Shown one piece after another: positions 42,601-52,904 of a stretch of DNA of 64,000 nucleotides. This stretch comes from Arion vulgaris (Eukaryota; Mollusca; Gastropoda; Stylommatophora; Arionidae). Under the pieces are notes generated by a model, which ran no database searches, had not been told where the DNA came from, and saw only the letters and a program-made list of their open reading frames with translations. A program made the position numbers and the translations under genes. Location: NCBI GenBank assembly GCA_020796225.1, contig CM036774.1:25906692-25970691 (forward strand), read 5' to 3'. The first letter of the stretch is position 1. Each line of letters opens with the position of its first letter.

Positions 42601-42734
42601 AGGTGAGCGGCACTTTCCCAGATTGAACCCCAGCTTAGAAAACAAAAAACATTTTTCACCACAAGTCCCCAGTATTCAATAATAATAATATAGTCAAACC
42701 TGCATCTCAACAGTATCCAGCAGACAAAAGTTGT

Positions 42735-42925
42735 TAGCTTGGCATAAGTTCGATATTTTTATTTTTAGATCAAGTACTTGAGCTTTTTGGCTCGGTTTGC
42801 CCGACATTACCCGTAAATCTGGGGAATCTTGGATTTTTCTGCCATCCGGGGAATTAAACCCCGCACACACAGAGGGATAGTACCCGTGAGCCCAGCGCTC
42901 TGACACGCTGGAGCGGCGGCTAAGT
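42735..42925 (-). mobile_element. SINE family E with tRNA-like head
   Basis: The minus strand starts GCCGCTCCAGCGTGTCAGAG (box-A side), then GTGTGTGCGGGGTTTAATTC (box-B-like), ATTCCCCAGATTTACGGGTA and GCCAAAAAGCTCAAGTACTT. A longer version of 39690-39839. Confidence 0.8.
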
Positions 42926-43320
42926 TTGGATATAAGGAAGCACCTGTTAGATAGATAGTTGTTGACCATTGGTCACTCACAGATAAACAAATTAATTTTA
43001 AAAACTGCTATAGTTTTCAATTAAATATTTGGGTTTTGTTTAACTGGTTTAGTACCATCATGTGGAATGGATTAGCACAATACATAAATGTTTGTCTGTC
43101 AACTCTAACACAAGAGGGGTTTTGGGGTTTAAACCCACTGACATTCCAGTATGAGGAAAGGGTGGGCCCCCTACTTCCTGCCCCTAGGACCTACAAATGT
43201 GAAGGGGCTTCATCCTATGTCTGAAAAGTCTCCGGAAATTTATTTTTTTTAATACCACTGATTTGTACTTTTTAACATTTCTAAACTTATAACGTTTTGA
43301 ACCGTCTGAACCTTCTTCAA
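42926..43320. other. Intronic sequence without recognised feature
   Basis: A C-rich block at 43160-43200 is noted; no repeat match or splice-bounded coding piece is seen. Confidence 0.4.
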
Positions 43321-43550
43321 GCGCTCCCCATCAACCATTTTACCTCTGTTGATTTGTATGTGATCTGAGCCTAAGAGCTTTGTACATTGTGCCAGTTATG
43401 CCCCACAAGTAGGCCACACATAGTTTCCCCGGCCTTTTTATTTACATGATAGCTACCCTAGGCCCCTACCTCAGTCGCCTCTTACAACATGGTTTGTAGA
43501 TCGCAGTGTTACTATTTTTGCTCCCGTTCTAGGCCCCGGCAACATGGCGT
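43321..43550 (-). mobile_element. SINE family B
   Basis: TATGTGATCTGAGCCTAAGA, CAAGTAGGCCACAC, CTAGGCCCCTACCTCAGTCG and CCTCTTACAACATGG, with several losses. Confidence 0.88.
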
Positions 43551-43830
43551 CTAAACCAAAATTCTTCAGTAGCTCTAATGTATGCATGTTTTGAATTGTC
43601 TGTAGTATAAACACCAGTCAGTGAAAATAAAATGTGACCTGTAAATATTGCGTTACTCATGAAATCATGATCACCAAAGTTAGTTTTTTTTGCACCAGAT
43701 TGCTTTAGACCATATTAATCCAATGTCTGCTCTGTTCATATTGGGGTTTATCATCCAATAGCTTGTACCAACTTTACATACAGTTATTTCCATTTTTTTA
43801 AAAAAGTTTACTCACTACAGTTTTCACCAA

Positions 43831-44055
43831 CAAGGGTAGCAAAGAAAAGTACTACTGTGACCTACAAGCCATGTGTAAGAGGTGACTGATGTAGTACCAA
43901 TAAAAGCTACCTAGTAAATAAAGCATCACGAAAACAGATAGGCTTGCCTACTGTAGCCACATACTTCTTTGCATTTCAATGCTCTTGGCTTAGATCAAAT
44001 GCCCAATCACAGAGGTTTAGCAAGGTAGATATGGAGCGTTTGAAGAAGAAGAAAA
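43831..44055 (+). mobile_element. SINE family B
   Basis: GGTAGCAAAGAAAAGTACTA, TGACCTACAAGCCATGTG, AGCTACCTAGTAAATAAAGC, and GATATGGAGCGTTTGAAG with a GAAGAAG tail, ending about 46 bases before the next WAC exon. Confidence 0.9.
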
Positions 44056-44101
44056 AAGACTACAGTTGTATGCTAATACCTTTCTTGTACATATGTTTCA
44101 G

Positions 44102-44257
44102 GGCCGTCTGGACCGTTGAGTCGTCACCAGTCTGCTCCCATGTCTTCTCATCAAGGAACACAATCCCATCATCTTATATACCCTGCTGGTCAGAACCTCT
44201 CTGTGGTGTCACATCCATGGGTATCCGTCATCAGTCCTACCACCAGGGCTAACCCAG
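44102..44257 (+). CDS. WAC: WAC, Ser/His-rich exon
   Basis: Acceptor TTGTACATATGTTTCAG and donor CAG|GTGAAC. In phase with 39554 it encodes RPSGPLSRHQSAPMSSHQGT, then QSHHLIYPAGQNLSVVSHPW and VSVISPTTRANP. It ends with one base over. The next exon needs two, so a single base is missing here. A third G before the donor GT would restore NPGGSPTPSD. Confidence 0.83.
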
Positions 44258-44464
44258 GTGAACATCAATAGGGATGGTGCCCGGGGAACAGGTGGAGGAT
44301 GGCTAGGGGGGAACAAGTCCTGTATCAGCTACAAGTTCCCGTAGCTCTTGGTGAGACCAACATTCTTCCATTCTTTAACAATGTTTACATGTACCTGAAA
44401 TGCTCATGTTTAACATATATAATTTCATAGCTATATTATCTTATCTCATGTAAATACTTTCCTT

Positions 44465-44725
44465 ATGTGGAGTGTCTGGTCGAATGGATTAGAGCGCAGG
44501 CTCCCATTTGGGAGACCAGGGTTCAATCCCAGTGCGGCCAAGTAGTTTTTGTCACGCATGTCGTAGGCGACTAAGGAGGTTGGGCGTGGGCTAGCTACCA
44601 CAACCAGAAAATTCATAGCTCGCCACCCGAGGAAGAGAATGACCCTGCAAGGAGCGATCTGGAAAAGATGGCCTTGGTTGGGACCTATGCCTCCTGAGGA
44701 AGGGTAGAAGAAGAAGCACTAACTG
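44465..44725 (+). mobile_element. tRNA-headed SINE family I sharing the A/B central motif
   Basis: The head TGGTCGAATGGATTAGAGCG and CCAGGGTTCAATCCCAGTGC is a clear tRNA-like promoter with a good box B. Then CACGCATGTCGTAGGCGACT and AAGGAGGTTGGGCG is the central block of families A and B. It is followed by a distinct body (AGCTCGCCACCCGAGGAAGA) and an AGAAGAAGAAG tail. Confidence 0.88.
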
Positions 44726-44786
44726 CTTGAATGCACGATACCACAAATCCAGTACTGTGCAATTAAATTATGTTTCTTATCATCAG

Positions 44787-44970
44787 TGGTAGCCCAACTC
44801 CTAGCGACTCCAGCTCCCAGAATGCAGCAGTTACCTCACAAGCACTTGCAGCTGCTGCAGCCATGAAACGAGAGGAGACAGCCAAGCTGACAGCATCTCT
44901 CAGTAACTACTACAACGAGAAGCTGATTGGACATGTGTTGGGATGGCAAGCTGATCTTGTGGAAAAACAG
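44787..44970 (+). CDS. WAC: WAC, start of conserved C-terminal domain
   Basis: Acceptor TTCTTATCATCAG and donor CAG|GTATGT. It encodes GSPTPSDSSSQNAAVTSQAL, an Ala run, MKREETAKLTASLSNYYNEK and LIGHVLGWQADLVEKQ. The last part matches the WAC block LTPALAAHF...LIKHVQGWPADHAEKQ. The exon ends exactly on a codon after Gln, as expected before the ASRLREEA block. Confidence 0.93.
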
Positions 44971-45044
44971 GTATGTACTGGTGCAAATTATGTTTACTAT
45001 TAGATTTCAAGAAATACTCAATAATTATGCTCCTGAAGATTGAA

Positions 45045-45450
45045 ACAGGCTGGGCAGAGACAATGGTTGGAGTCGTTGAGGAGGTCACGGCTGACAAAAA
45101 TCAATTTGATTTTTGTGCCAGGGCATTCAGGTGTAAGGGAAAATGAATTAGCCTATAGGCTTGCAGGTATAGCTGTTGTAAAAAGCGGGTGAGGACCAGG
45201 CTGATATTATAAATTCCTTAAGGGAGATAGAGGACGGTACATGATTCAAGTAATAGTGGTGAATCTACAACACTAACCAGACTGCAAGAATTCCAAATCA
45301 AATGTGGTGTAGCTAGACAAAAGATCTATACTGGTAGCAAACAAAAGAAGAATAGTAAACAAACAAAGAACTTGTGTCGTTAGTTGGGACACGCTGACAG
45401 ACATAATGAGGAGGAGATCGGAGCACTTCTGGACTAATTGGTTCGCTGTG
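45045..45450 (+). mobile_element. LINE family M, RNase H region to 3' end
   Basis: Plus strand: KINLIFVPGHSGVRENELAY (RNase H C-terminal motif) and, after frame breaks, RTCVVSWDTLTDIMRRRSEH. It ends in the GATGATGATCCG block that starts the tandem copies at 45410-45650. Confidence 0.85.
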
Positions 45451-45650
45451 ATGATGATCCGACAACTAAACTAAACTGAGAGACATACTGAGGAGGAGAT
45501 TGGAGCACTTATGGACTAATTGGTTCAATGTGCTGTGATGATGATCCGATGACTAAACTAAGCTGAGAGACATACTGAGGAGGAGATCGGAGCACTTATG
45601 GACTAATTGGTTCGATGTGCTGTGATGAGGATCCGACAACTAAACTAAAG
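45410..45650 (+). repeat. Tandem repeat from LINE M end, about 90-bp x 3
   Basis: Units: GAGGAGGAGATCGGAGCACT, TATGGACTAATTGGTTCG and GATGATCCGACAACTAAACT. The first unit is the natural LINE M end. Confidence 0.9.
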
Positions 45651-45799
45651 TTTCTAAAAAATAATAGACAGAAGACCATGCACATCTTCAAATTGACAAT
45701 CTGACATTGACAACAGATTATAATTTGCAGACTTGTGATGTGTAGGAATTGAATCTGAGACTGGAGTATGGCCAGAAGAGGAAGCAGATTGAATCGTGT

Positions 45800-46235
45800 G
45801 ATGACCTCTTCCTAGTGTAGAAGAAAGCATTGGGTATGTCTCTCTGGTGATCTCTGCTTCTAGTGTGAAGATAGCATTGGGTGATGTACTCTCTGGGTGA
45901 TCTCTGCTTCCTAGTGTAGAAGATAGCATTGGGTGATGTACTCTCTGGGTGACCTCTGCTTCCTAGTGTAGAAGATAGCATTGGGTGATGTACTCTCTGG
46001 GTGACCTCTGCTTCCTAGTGTAGAAGATAGCATTGGGTGATGTACTCTCTGGATGACCTCTGCTTCCAAAGTGTAGAAGATAGCATTGGGTGATGTACTC
46101 TCTGGGTGATCTCTGCTTCCTAGTGTAAGATAGCATTGGGTGATGTACTCCCCTGGATGATCTCTGCTCTAGTGTGAAGATAGCATTGGTGATGACTCTC
46201 TGGGTGATCTCTGCTCCTAGTGTGAAGAAGAGCAA
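45800..46235 (+). repeat. Tandem repeat, about 52-bp, 8 copies
   Basis: Units: GATAGCATTGGGTGATGTAC, TCTCTGGGTGATCTCTGCTT and CCTAGTGTAGAA. Minus-strand open frames across it cycle through the repeat and are not genes. Confidence 0.95.
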
Positions 46236-46274
46236 CTAGGAAGACAATTTTGTAAAATATACTTTGCTAAAGCA

Positions 46275-46620
46275 GTAAAGTAAAAAGTAAAGGAACCCCT
46301 ACTTCATACCTCTTGGTATACAGGGTAATACAATCTTAGCCCAGTATTTTTCATTGAACTATAACAAATATTTGTTGTCAATATATTCAGGATATTGTCT
46401 TGATGATTGATTTGATCTCTGTTCAATCCCCGTAATTTATTTTATGGCAAACCACTCTTAAGCCCACCAGTTTCAATTGGATACCAAAACAGTTCTGGGA
46501 AGTAAAGATGGTCAGCATCATTGTTGTGTGCTATTTGTATTAAAATAAATATGTGAGACTAAAGTCTCATATTCCAACATTTTACCATATGGTATGCTGA
46601 TTATTTACTTTTTACTTTAC
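46275..46620 (-). mobile_element. Degraded SINE family D
   Basis: AGTAAAGGAACCCCTACTTC, ATACCTCTTGGTATACAGG and CAGTATTTTTCATTGA mark a minus-oriented end. A plus-oriented eroded relative (TCTGTTCAATCCCCG box B, CTGGGAAGTAAAGATGGTC) follows at 46400-46620. Confidence 0.7.
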
Positions 46621-47099
46621 TTGTAAGGACAGACAGCCCTGTGGTATTATCGATTTTCCTTAAAAAACGTAATTTGGGGTTATTTATATTTTAGATAATA
46701 CATTCAATTCTGAACCAGAAACCATCTTTAGTTTATAATAAAGATTAAGCTATGTATTTTAATTAAATTGTTTAATTATGTATGTTTTTACCTTTAGCAA
46801 GCTAATTATATATTCAAAATCTTAAAATTGTCATAACTTTGCTTCTATTTGGACAATATTAATAATTTTTCCAAAAAATAAAGCCTCCCCAAGATCTGCG
46901 ATCGTTTTTTATAAACAAATAAAGAACATAACAAGAAATTTCATTGGTTGATAAATAGTCAGCCATGATACTTTGAAACCCTCAACCAATCAAAAGGTTC
47001 TTACAAAATGCTTACATTTACGATTAGTAAACAGTAGCATTGAGACATGCGCGTTACGACTGAAGTGTGTATCTTTTGAGCTAAATAATTTGCTATTAC

Positions 47100-48230
47100 T
47101 CTACTAAACCATTATGGATAGTAATAAAGTAATTAAAACAAATAGATATCGTTCAAAGAAAAGGAAATTTTGAGGTAACTAGTATTCTAGAACGGAAGAT
47201 TTGAATGCTAGTATCAATACTAGTATTAGTAGTATTGACAGTGTTGAGGCGTCAGTGGGCAGTTTCAGTTTGAAAATGATGACCCCACAAATTCTAATAT
47301 TGACATTGATGATACTGTACCTGCCCTTAGTGAATCCAGTTTAAATTTAAACCTGTCTGTTCCAACTTCATCATCTTTTCAGAAGCTAAACAAGTCTTTA
47401 AATTTAGAAGTTCCTGAAGTTCCAGAAATTAGTGGCTATCGATTTCTTGACATAGAAAATGTGATTTCTTTCGTTCAATTGTTACCATGTTCAAATTGTT
47501 TTGATATGAGTAGCAAAGATACATTCATAGTGAAAGAAGTGCTAATTGGAGTAAAAGCCATTTACATTTTACTGTGTACTTTATGTGCACATGTAATTTC
47601 ATTAAAGTGGTGCACAGAAAATGTCAACCTGCGATTGCAGTTGGCAATGTATAGCATTGGCTGTCATGAGAAAACTAAACAGTTTCTTGGTAATATTTTA
47701 ACCACCGTAAAGGTAATCATAAGGACTGTGGTAGCTGTGTCCTAAAGATAAAGTTTAGCTGATAAAACAAACTACCTAACTTTGTTTTGGACAAGATAAT
47801 GCCTGTATTTGTCGAGCTATCTTCTGAGGGTTTTGTTGAAAAATGCCTTCATGTTGGTACTCAAAATGCAAATGAATCTTTCCATCATCTTATATGGACT
47901 CGCTGTCCTAAGACCACATTTGTGGGGAGGATAAGGTTGGAAATAGCTGTTGATGATGCCACTAAGTCTTTAATAATGGGAATTAGGAAGACATAATATT
48001 TTTAACAAATTGACTTATCCTTTGGAAAACATTGTTTTCAGTGCTTTCTGACCGTAGATAGAAAACACATATCTTCCTCATTAAAACAAAATTTAAATAC
48101 AAAAAAGGTAGAAAGGTATAAAAAATCATTGCTAACAGTTCAAGAGTTGGATGGGGAAGATTGTTATTTTCCCTGGCAGGTTTTAAACTGCATTACTGCC
48201 TTCAATAATTCAGAATTTGTCGGTTTTTGA
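47100..48230 (+). pseudogene. Mutator-like transposase-domain gene, degraded
   Basis: An ATG at 47114 starts MDSNKVIKTNRYRSKKRK. After frame breaks, GYRFLDIENVISFVQLLPCS with NCFD then a second Cys pair (LCTLCAHV) matches the zinc-binding N-terminus of the widespread Mutator-like transposase-domain proteins of invertebrates. LQLAMYSIGCHEKTKQFLGN follows. After an apparent large internal loss near 47750, GTQNANESFHHLIWTRCPKT, then TFVGRIRLEIAVDDATKSL, is the characteristic C-terminal block. A Lys-rich tail (KKVERYKKSLLTVQELDGED) runs to about 48170. Flanks 46640-47100 and 48230-48720 are AT-rich, and I could not define terminal repeats. Confidence 0.75.
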
Positions 48231-48734
48231 CATTTCTCAAAACTGTTATTTTACTTAAATGTATGTCCAAAATACAATTTTATTTCAAAACTACTCAAAG
48301 AAAAGCTGTAAAAATTTGCACACTTCTTCCTTATGCACATGTGCTCAGCCCTACCACTTTTATTAGAATTCTTAAATAGTTTTTATGTATTGTGTAAAAG
48401 ATATCTCTTACCCCACTTCTTTTTAAATCAAAATATGGATTTTGGGTTAAAAAATTCAGATCGTCTCATTTTTTATATTTTAAAAATCTTTTACCAGCTA
48501 AAGATATGGTGATTTAGTATAACATCTAAAATTTCTTGTGCTTACTTTAATAGAGCTTAAATCATCCTGTATTGGAATGTCACTTTTGAGCTTTTTTTGA
48601 CCAAAAACATCAATATTTAACATTTTTGCCAGAAAATATGTGTTTGGATTTTTAAAATAATTTTTATTGAGTTTTTACATTATGTTGATAACTTAGAACC
48701 ATATAAAAAAACTTGGATTCTTAAGATTTAGGTT

Positions 48735-49180
48735 TAGGGGTGCCGTCTGTCCTTAATCCCGTCATGCCTAGTGACACATGGGGCTTCTGAAAGGACTTTC
48801 CATGCTCTCCTGTCCCGTGCAACCTTCAGCGCAGAGCCCCCCGTCAGAGATGCGGTGTCCAGTTCCTCTTCCATCATGCGCCTCCATGTTGTCCGTGGTC
48901 TGCCTTTCTTTCTCTTTCCCTCTGGTGTCCAAGTGAGGGCTATCCTTGCAGGCATTTCTTGTCTCATTCTCATAACATGTTCGAGCCATTTCCATCTTCT
49001 CTTTTTGAGTATGTCATTCATTGCCTCTTGTCTTGTGTCTTGAGAGTAGTTGGTTATTGGATATTTACTGGCCAAAAAAATTCCCAAGATTCTGCAAGAC
49101 AAGTGGTGAAAACTGACAGCCTGCTAGTATCTCCTTTGGTCATCCTCCAACACTCCGATCCGTAGAGCGATTATTTACTT
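48735..49180 (-). mobile_element. LINE family W, ORF2 C-terminus
   Basis: One open minus frame: NDILKKRRWKWLEHVMRMRQ, IALTWTPEGKRKKGRPRTTW, RRMMEEELDTASLTGGSALK, VARDRRAWKVLSEAPCVTRH. This is the typical end of RT/endonuclease LINE proteins, better preserved than most here, so probably a younger insertion. Confidence 0.93.
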
Positions 49181-49194
49181 TACTATTCAGCAAA

Positions 49195-49380
49195 GAGGAG
49201 CATCTGGTCGAATGTATTAGAGCGCTCCATCCATGCAGGAGACCCGTGTTCAGTTCACGGTAAGGCCAATAATTTGATTTTTTTGTGTCTGGGGCATAAA
49301 AATCCTAACCTGAGCAGTTTCGTGGTGACTGCACTAGCCATATGGCCAATAAATTTCTCAGGCTGCTGTCCTACACTGCA
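49195..49380 (+). mobile_element. tRNA-headed SINE
   Basis: CATCTGGTCGAATGTATTAG, GCGCTCCATCCATGCAGGAG and GTGTTCAGTTCACGG form a tRNA-like head related to 44465. The body has GTGTCTGGGGCATAAAAATC, also seen at 56235-56260. Confidence 0.7.
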
Positions 49381-49465
49381 CTAAAAAGCGGTATTACTGG
49401 CAGTAATGACAGCTTTTTTTTCATTGTTTAGAATAGTATTTGATTAATTTGTCTCTATCATGAAG

Positions 49466-49588
49466 GCTGGCAAGTTGTGGAGGAATCCATGGTGAATGAG
49501 GGTGAGCAGTGCAGTAAAATATCTGTCCAGTTGAAGAGAGCCGTCACAGGTTGGATAGCAGAAATCCAATCCACAATACATGATAAAG
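49466..49588 (+). CDS. WAC: WAC, conserved C-terminal coiled-coil exon, with frame breaks
   Basis: Starts after ATCATGAAG with AGKLW. After one missing base at about 49480 it continues EESMVNEGEQCSKISVQLKR, then AVTGWIAEIQSTIHDK. It aligns residue by residue with the WAC block ASRLREEAHNMGTI...[26 protein letters not shown]. The highly conserved RSLVRV core reads AVTGWI, which two losses totalling three bases (a CG and a C) would explain. One more base is missing near the end (GATAAAG where an E-Q-R end is expected) before donor GTCAGT. The region serves for RNF20/40 contact in vertebrate WAC. Confidence 0.88.
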
Positions 49589-49867
49589 GTCAGTGTTTAG
49601 TTTAAAATACTTTTCTCTTATATTTTTCGTTTTGTTTTCTCTTATATATCTCTTGTTTGATTTTTTTCTCTCCCCAACACTCAAACCTGAAGCTGTATCT
49701 TACTTTGTTAGTTTCTTCTTCGAATGCTCCACATCAATCACTTGTTAACCACTCTTTGTGATTTTGTATATGATCTGAGCCTAAGAGCGATTGTACCCTG
49801 TGCCAGTTATGCGCCTTCAAGTAGGCCAGCACATCCGATTTCTGTGATGATTTTATTTACTAGAGTA

Positions 49868-50104
49868 GCCGCCAGTGGGGCCCAAATTTAGGTGTAAAGA
49901 ATAGAACCGCTGTTACCTGCCAGCATGTCGTAAGAGGGGACTAAGGCTGTTTGGCTGGGAATTGGATGCATGTGTCCTAAACGTGTAGAAGTCTATGCTT
50001 TTAGGGGCCTACCTAACTAATGTGAAACATATACATGTTCTTGGCAATGATCAAACATATCACAAGAGTGATTAAAATTGGTCATAAAGACGCAAAGAAG
50101 AAGA
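49868..50104 (+). mobile_element. SINE family A nested in SINE B
   Basis: GCCAGTGGGGCCCAAATTTA to ACGCAAAGAAGAAGA. GAGTAG flanks both sides (49863 region and 50110 region), a short probable target duplication. Confidence 0.88.
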
Positions 50105-50109
50105 CTGTG

Positions 50110-50350
50110 AGTAGCTTCCCCATGTCTACATCAGTCTCCTTTTATGACATGCCTAGTAGGTCGCAGTGGTCCTATATCAGTCTCCTTTTACGTCATGCCT
50201 AGTAGGTCGTAGTGGTCCTATATCAGTCTCCTTTTACGTCATGCCTAGTAGATCGTAGTGGTCCTATATCAGTCTCCTTTTACGACATGCCTAGTAGGTC
50301 ATAGTGGTCCTATATCAGTCTCCTTTTACGACATGCCTAGTAGGTCGCAG
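50110..50350 (-). repeat. Tandem amplification of the SINE B central block, about 51-bp x 5
   Basis: Units: TATATCAGTCTCCTTTTACG, ACATGCCTAGTAGGTCGCAG and TGGTCC. Each unit contains the complement of the CTACTAGGCATGTCGTAAAA region, so the amplified unit is the conserved core itself. Confidence 0.93.
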
Positions 50351-50739
50351 TGGTACTATTCTTTGCATCCCTTGCTGGCCCGGCGCCACACATGCTGAAG
50401 TAATGTCTGAGTACAACTATTCAGGATCTACTTGCTATTGTTTGATCAATTCTTTAGTTGCTTGCAATTAGAAAAGTCTCACTAGATTTGATTAGTTTTT
50501 CCATAGCTAGCTTGCTCTGTAAGCTTTGTTCATGGGACAATGTTTCATTTTGTTGGTGTATGTATGATTGACAGGACTGGAGTCTGTGTTTCAGTCTGAA
50601 ATGCACACTGTGATGGTTGAGCCTGCGGTGTCCTTTTTATATGCTCAGTACTGTGTATCATATTGATGAGCCGGTCACATTCAGATGTCTGATAAACGCA
50701 TCCCAATACAGTTGATGTATGATGAGCTTGAAGGGGCAG

Positions 50740-51075
50740 ACATTCATCTGGTGACAGAAAACCTTTATAGACACCACAGACTGGGAATCCCTGGCACAAG
50801 ATCGCCGTATGTGGCACTTTAACAACACAAGAGGAACTCACATAGCTGAGAATCATTGTTATATTAAGGCACAGAGAAAAGAGCTGCCGAAAAGACAGAA
50901 CACACAACACACGTGTTTAACCGTGATCATGTATGCCCCACCTGTGGTAGGGGATTGTGTTCTAGGATTAGACTCTACAGTCACCTCCGCACACAGCAAA
51001 GAAGTGCAGCAGCACACGTCTGAGGCCATTGTCATCATCGCTTGCTATGGACTGCTATTTTCATATCGAAGCAGC
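50740..51075 (+). mobile_element. LINE family S, ORF2 C-terminus
   Basis: Plus strand: WHKIAVCGTLTTQEELT-like sequence near 50800, then CPTCGRGLCSRIRLYSHLRT near 50935-50990 in a neighbouring frame. A Cys/His end like this is common in endonuclease-RT LINEs. Similar to the reverse complement of 11195-11330. Confidence 0.7.
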
Positions 51076-51173
51076 ATTGAGTGTGTACAATTATTGGGTA
51101 TCTTGTTAATATATATACAACCAAATATACGCTGTGATGATTTGCTGACTTGATCTTTGATTATTCTCCTCAG

Positions 51174-51266
51174 GATAATGTCATCTGAAGACAACGGCAG
51201 GAGATTGAGAATCTGAAACTCCTCATCCTTCTTGCCATCATGACAGCAGGCCCCTTGATGTGGTAG
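51174..51266 (+). CDS. WAC: WAC, terminal exon, with a frame break
   Basis: Acceptor TTATTCTCCTCAG. It begins IMSSE; after one missing base at about 51187-51192 it continues QRQEIENLKLLILLAIMTAG to a TAG at 51264. This matches the WAC end [20 protein letters not shown] in position and spacing (eight residues before KELEKLK). The C-terminus here is a few residues longer than in vertebrate WAC. AATAAA lies about 220 bases downstream. Confidence 0.85.
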
Positions 51267-51482
51267 GGCCAGGGGAATTGACTATTGAATCAGATAAGGG
51301 AATAAGTCATGATGTAGAGATCATAAGAACAGCTTATTGAGTAGTATACTTGGTGCTGTGTGAGGAAGGAGCACACATGCGTTTGATTGATAGTGTGTCT
51401 GTGATGATTCTTAGGGGAGTATGCATGAGAGTGGGGACTACATACAGTTCACAGTTAAACAATATTGTGTGTGTACAGCATG

Positions 51483-51488
51483 AATAAA
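51483..51488 (+). promoter_or_regulatory. Candidate WAC poly(A) signal AATAAA
   Basis: First AATAAA after the WAC stop, with a TGTGTGTACAG/GTGTTG-rich stretch around it. No transcript evidence. Confidence 0.45.
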
Positions 51489-51869
51489 TCCATACAAAAG
51501 TGTTGAGAAACATTATTAGTGTTAAAAAATGTTGTGTCCGTACGTATCCAGGTTTCTGACACATTGTCAGCAAATTTTATTTCTTAAGAAAAGGCCTAAA
51601 AAATGTGATTTAAAGAACACTGTCGTTTGATTGCTGCCAGTTTTTACTTGTTAATTTAGTTAATCTACTCCCTTTTACTGTGTTCAAATTGTATTTATAA
51701 TATTATTTTTATTTCACAAAGGAATTTATACATAGTGATTTCATGAGGAATTCTGGTAAATACTGTTAGAATGTTGTTTTCAGTAATGTGTGGTTTTGTT
51801 AATACGAGAACTTGGTTGAGCTCAAAACACTACAGTTCCCTGACTTTGATCACACATTCAGTGTACTTT
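51489..51869. other. Downstream of WAC, no recognised feature
   Basis: AT-rich; may include the remaining 3' UTR if a later signal is used. Confidence 0.4.
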
Positions 51870-52175
51870 CTCGCGTGATCGTTCTTAGGTCGTTTTAATC
51901 TTCTAATGTGATATATAAGCAGCCAAACTTCAAGAATGGATGTACATGCACAACCTTAAGTACCGATTGGAGCTCAGGTGCTATCCTTCGATGGTGTATT
52001 CGGTTTCAACCAGAGTTTACTGGGTTCGCTCTCCGTTAGCCCTTTGCTGTCCCCAGCCAAACCTGCTAGGCATCAGGTTGCTATTTTCTTTTAGGGCAGC
52101 GACCTTTAGGCGCCTGCCCTCCCGGGCTTATGAGCGCCAGCGTACCGGTTGTTTTGTGGACACCTCATTCAAGGG
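51870..52175 (+). repeat. Repeat family F, near full length
   Basis: TCGCGTGATCGTTCTTAGG, AATGTGATATATAAGCAGCC, GATTGGAGCTCAGGTGC, TTTGCTGTCCCCAGCC and GGGCTTATGAGCGCCAGCG. Confidence 0.85.
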
Positions 52176-52904
52176 TTTTTTTTCTTCATCAAGTAGCTTG
52201 TCCCTTCTGGATATTTTCAGCAGTCCTGAAAAACTCTGTTCTGTGCAAGTTGATATTTCATATAAATTGTTCTTGGTTCCTATATTTCTCCACATTTGAG
52301 CAATTGTTGGGATTCATTTTAAGATCATCCGTGTATTGTAGGTAGACTTGTTTTATAAAAAAAACACATTCTTGCATATATTTTTGTGTCTTTTCTTATT
52401 TATGTTGAATCGTATAATTTTTCACCTTCTATAAATTAAGTTGCAATCATGGTGCCTAATATCCGCCTCTGACTTAATTTTGCGTGAAGCTTACTTTCCT
52501 TATAACCACTGTCCCTCTCCATTCAGGGAAGCCTTACTACAGCTTCAAATGTACTTGTAATTTACATCCCCAAGTTAAATTATCAGTCTCCTGTAGTCCA
52601 ACCATGTACCGTGTGCACACCAAGAATATTTTGCCCAGCCAAGATAGACACATCTCACATAATGCCTCAGGTTTATGAAGTGATCCTACGTACAGCACTT
52701 GATTTTGTTATGTGGTATCGTCAGTTCTCTTCCTCGTTCTTTTTCCTTCCTTTACTCAGTGAAACCGGTACCCTTTTACAGCTGGGTCAGTTAACAGGTA
52801 CCTAAACTGGAGATCGATGTCAGTTTCTATTTAAAGCAAGGCCAGCAGTGTAATCACAGGCGGCAGCAAGTTTGTTTATAAGTAAATAAATATGTAGATA
52901 TCGT

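Larger units (their letters stand above)
49710..50395 (-). mobile_element. SINE family B, interrupted by SINE A and partly amplified
   Basis: Left part 49710-49867 is the distal half (TATATGATCTGAGCCTAAGA, CAAGTAGGCCAGCACATCCG). The right part 50105-50395 is the proximal half. Its central block is repeated five times in tandem before the normal GTGGTACTATTCTTTGC and GCCCGGCGCCACA head. Confidence 0.9.

Noticed and set aside
44465..44540. Functional tRNA gene
   Set aside because: Box A and B are present, but it cannot form a proper acceptor stem and continues into a SINE body with a (GAA)n tail.
45654..46235. Minus frames with repeated PREYITQCY
   Set aside because: Product of the 52-bp minisatellite.
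48600..48730. Terminal inverted repeat partner for the Mutator-like gene
   Set aside because: I compared AT-rich ends by eye with 46640-47100 and found no convincing inverted match.
50545..50910. Minus 121-codon frame as a secreted protein
   Set aside because: It overlaps a LINE S fragment on the other strand and has no conserved features.
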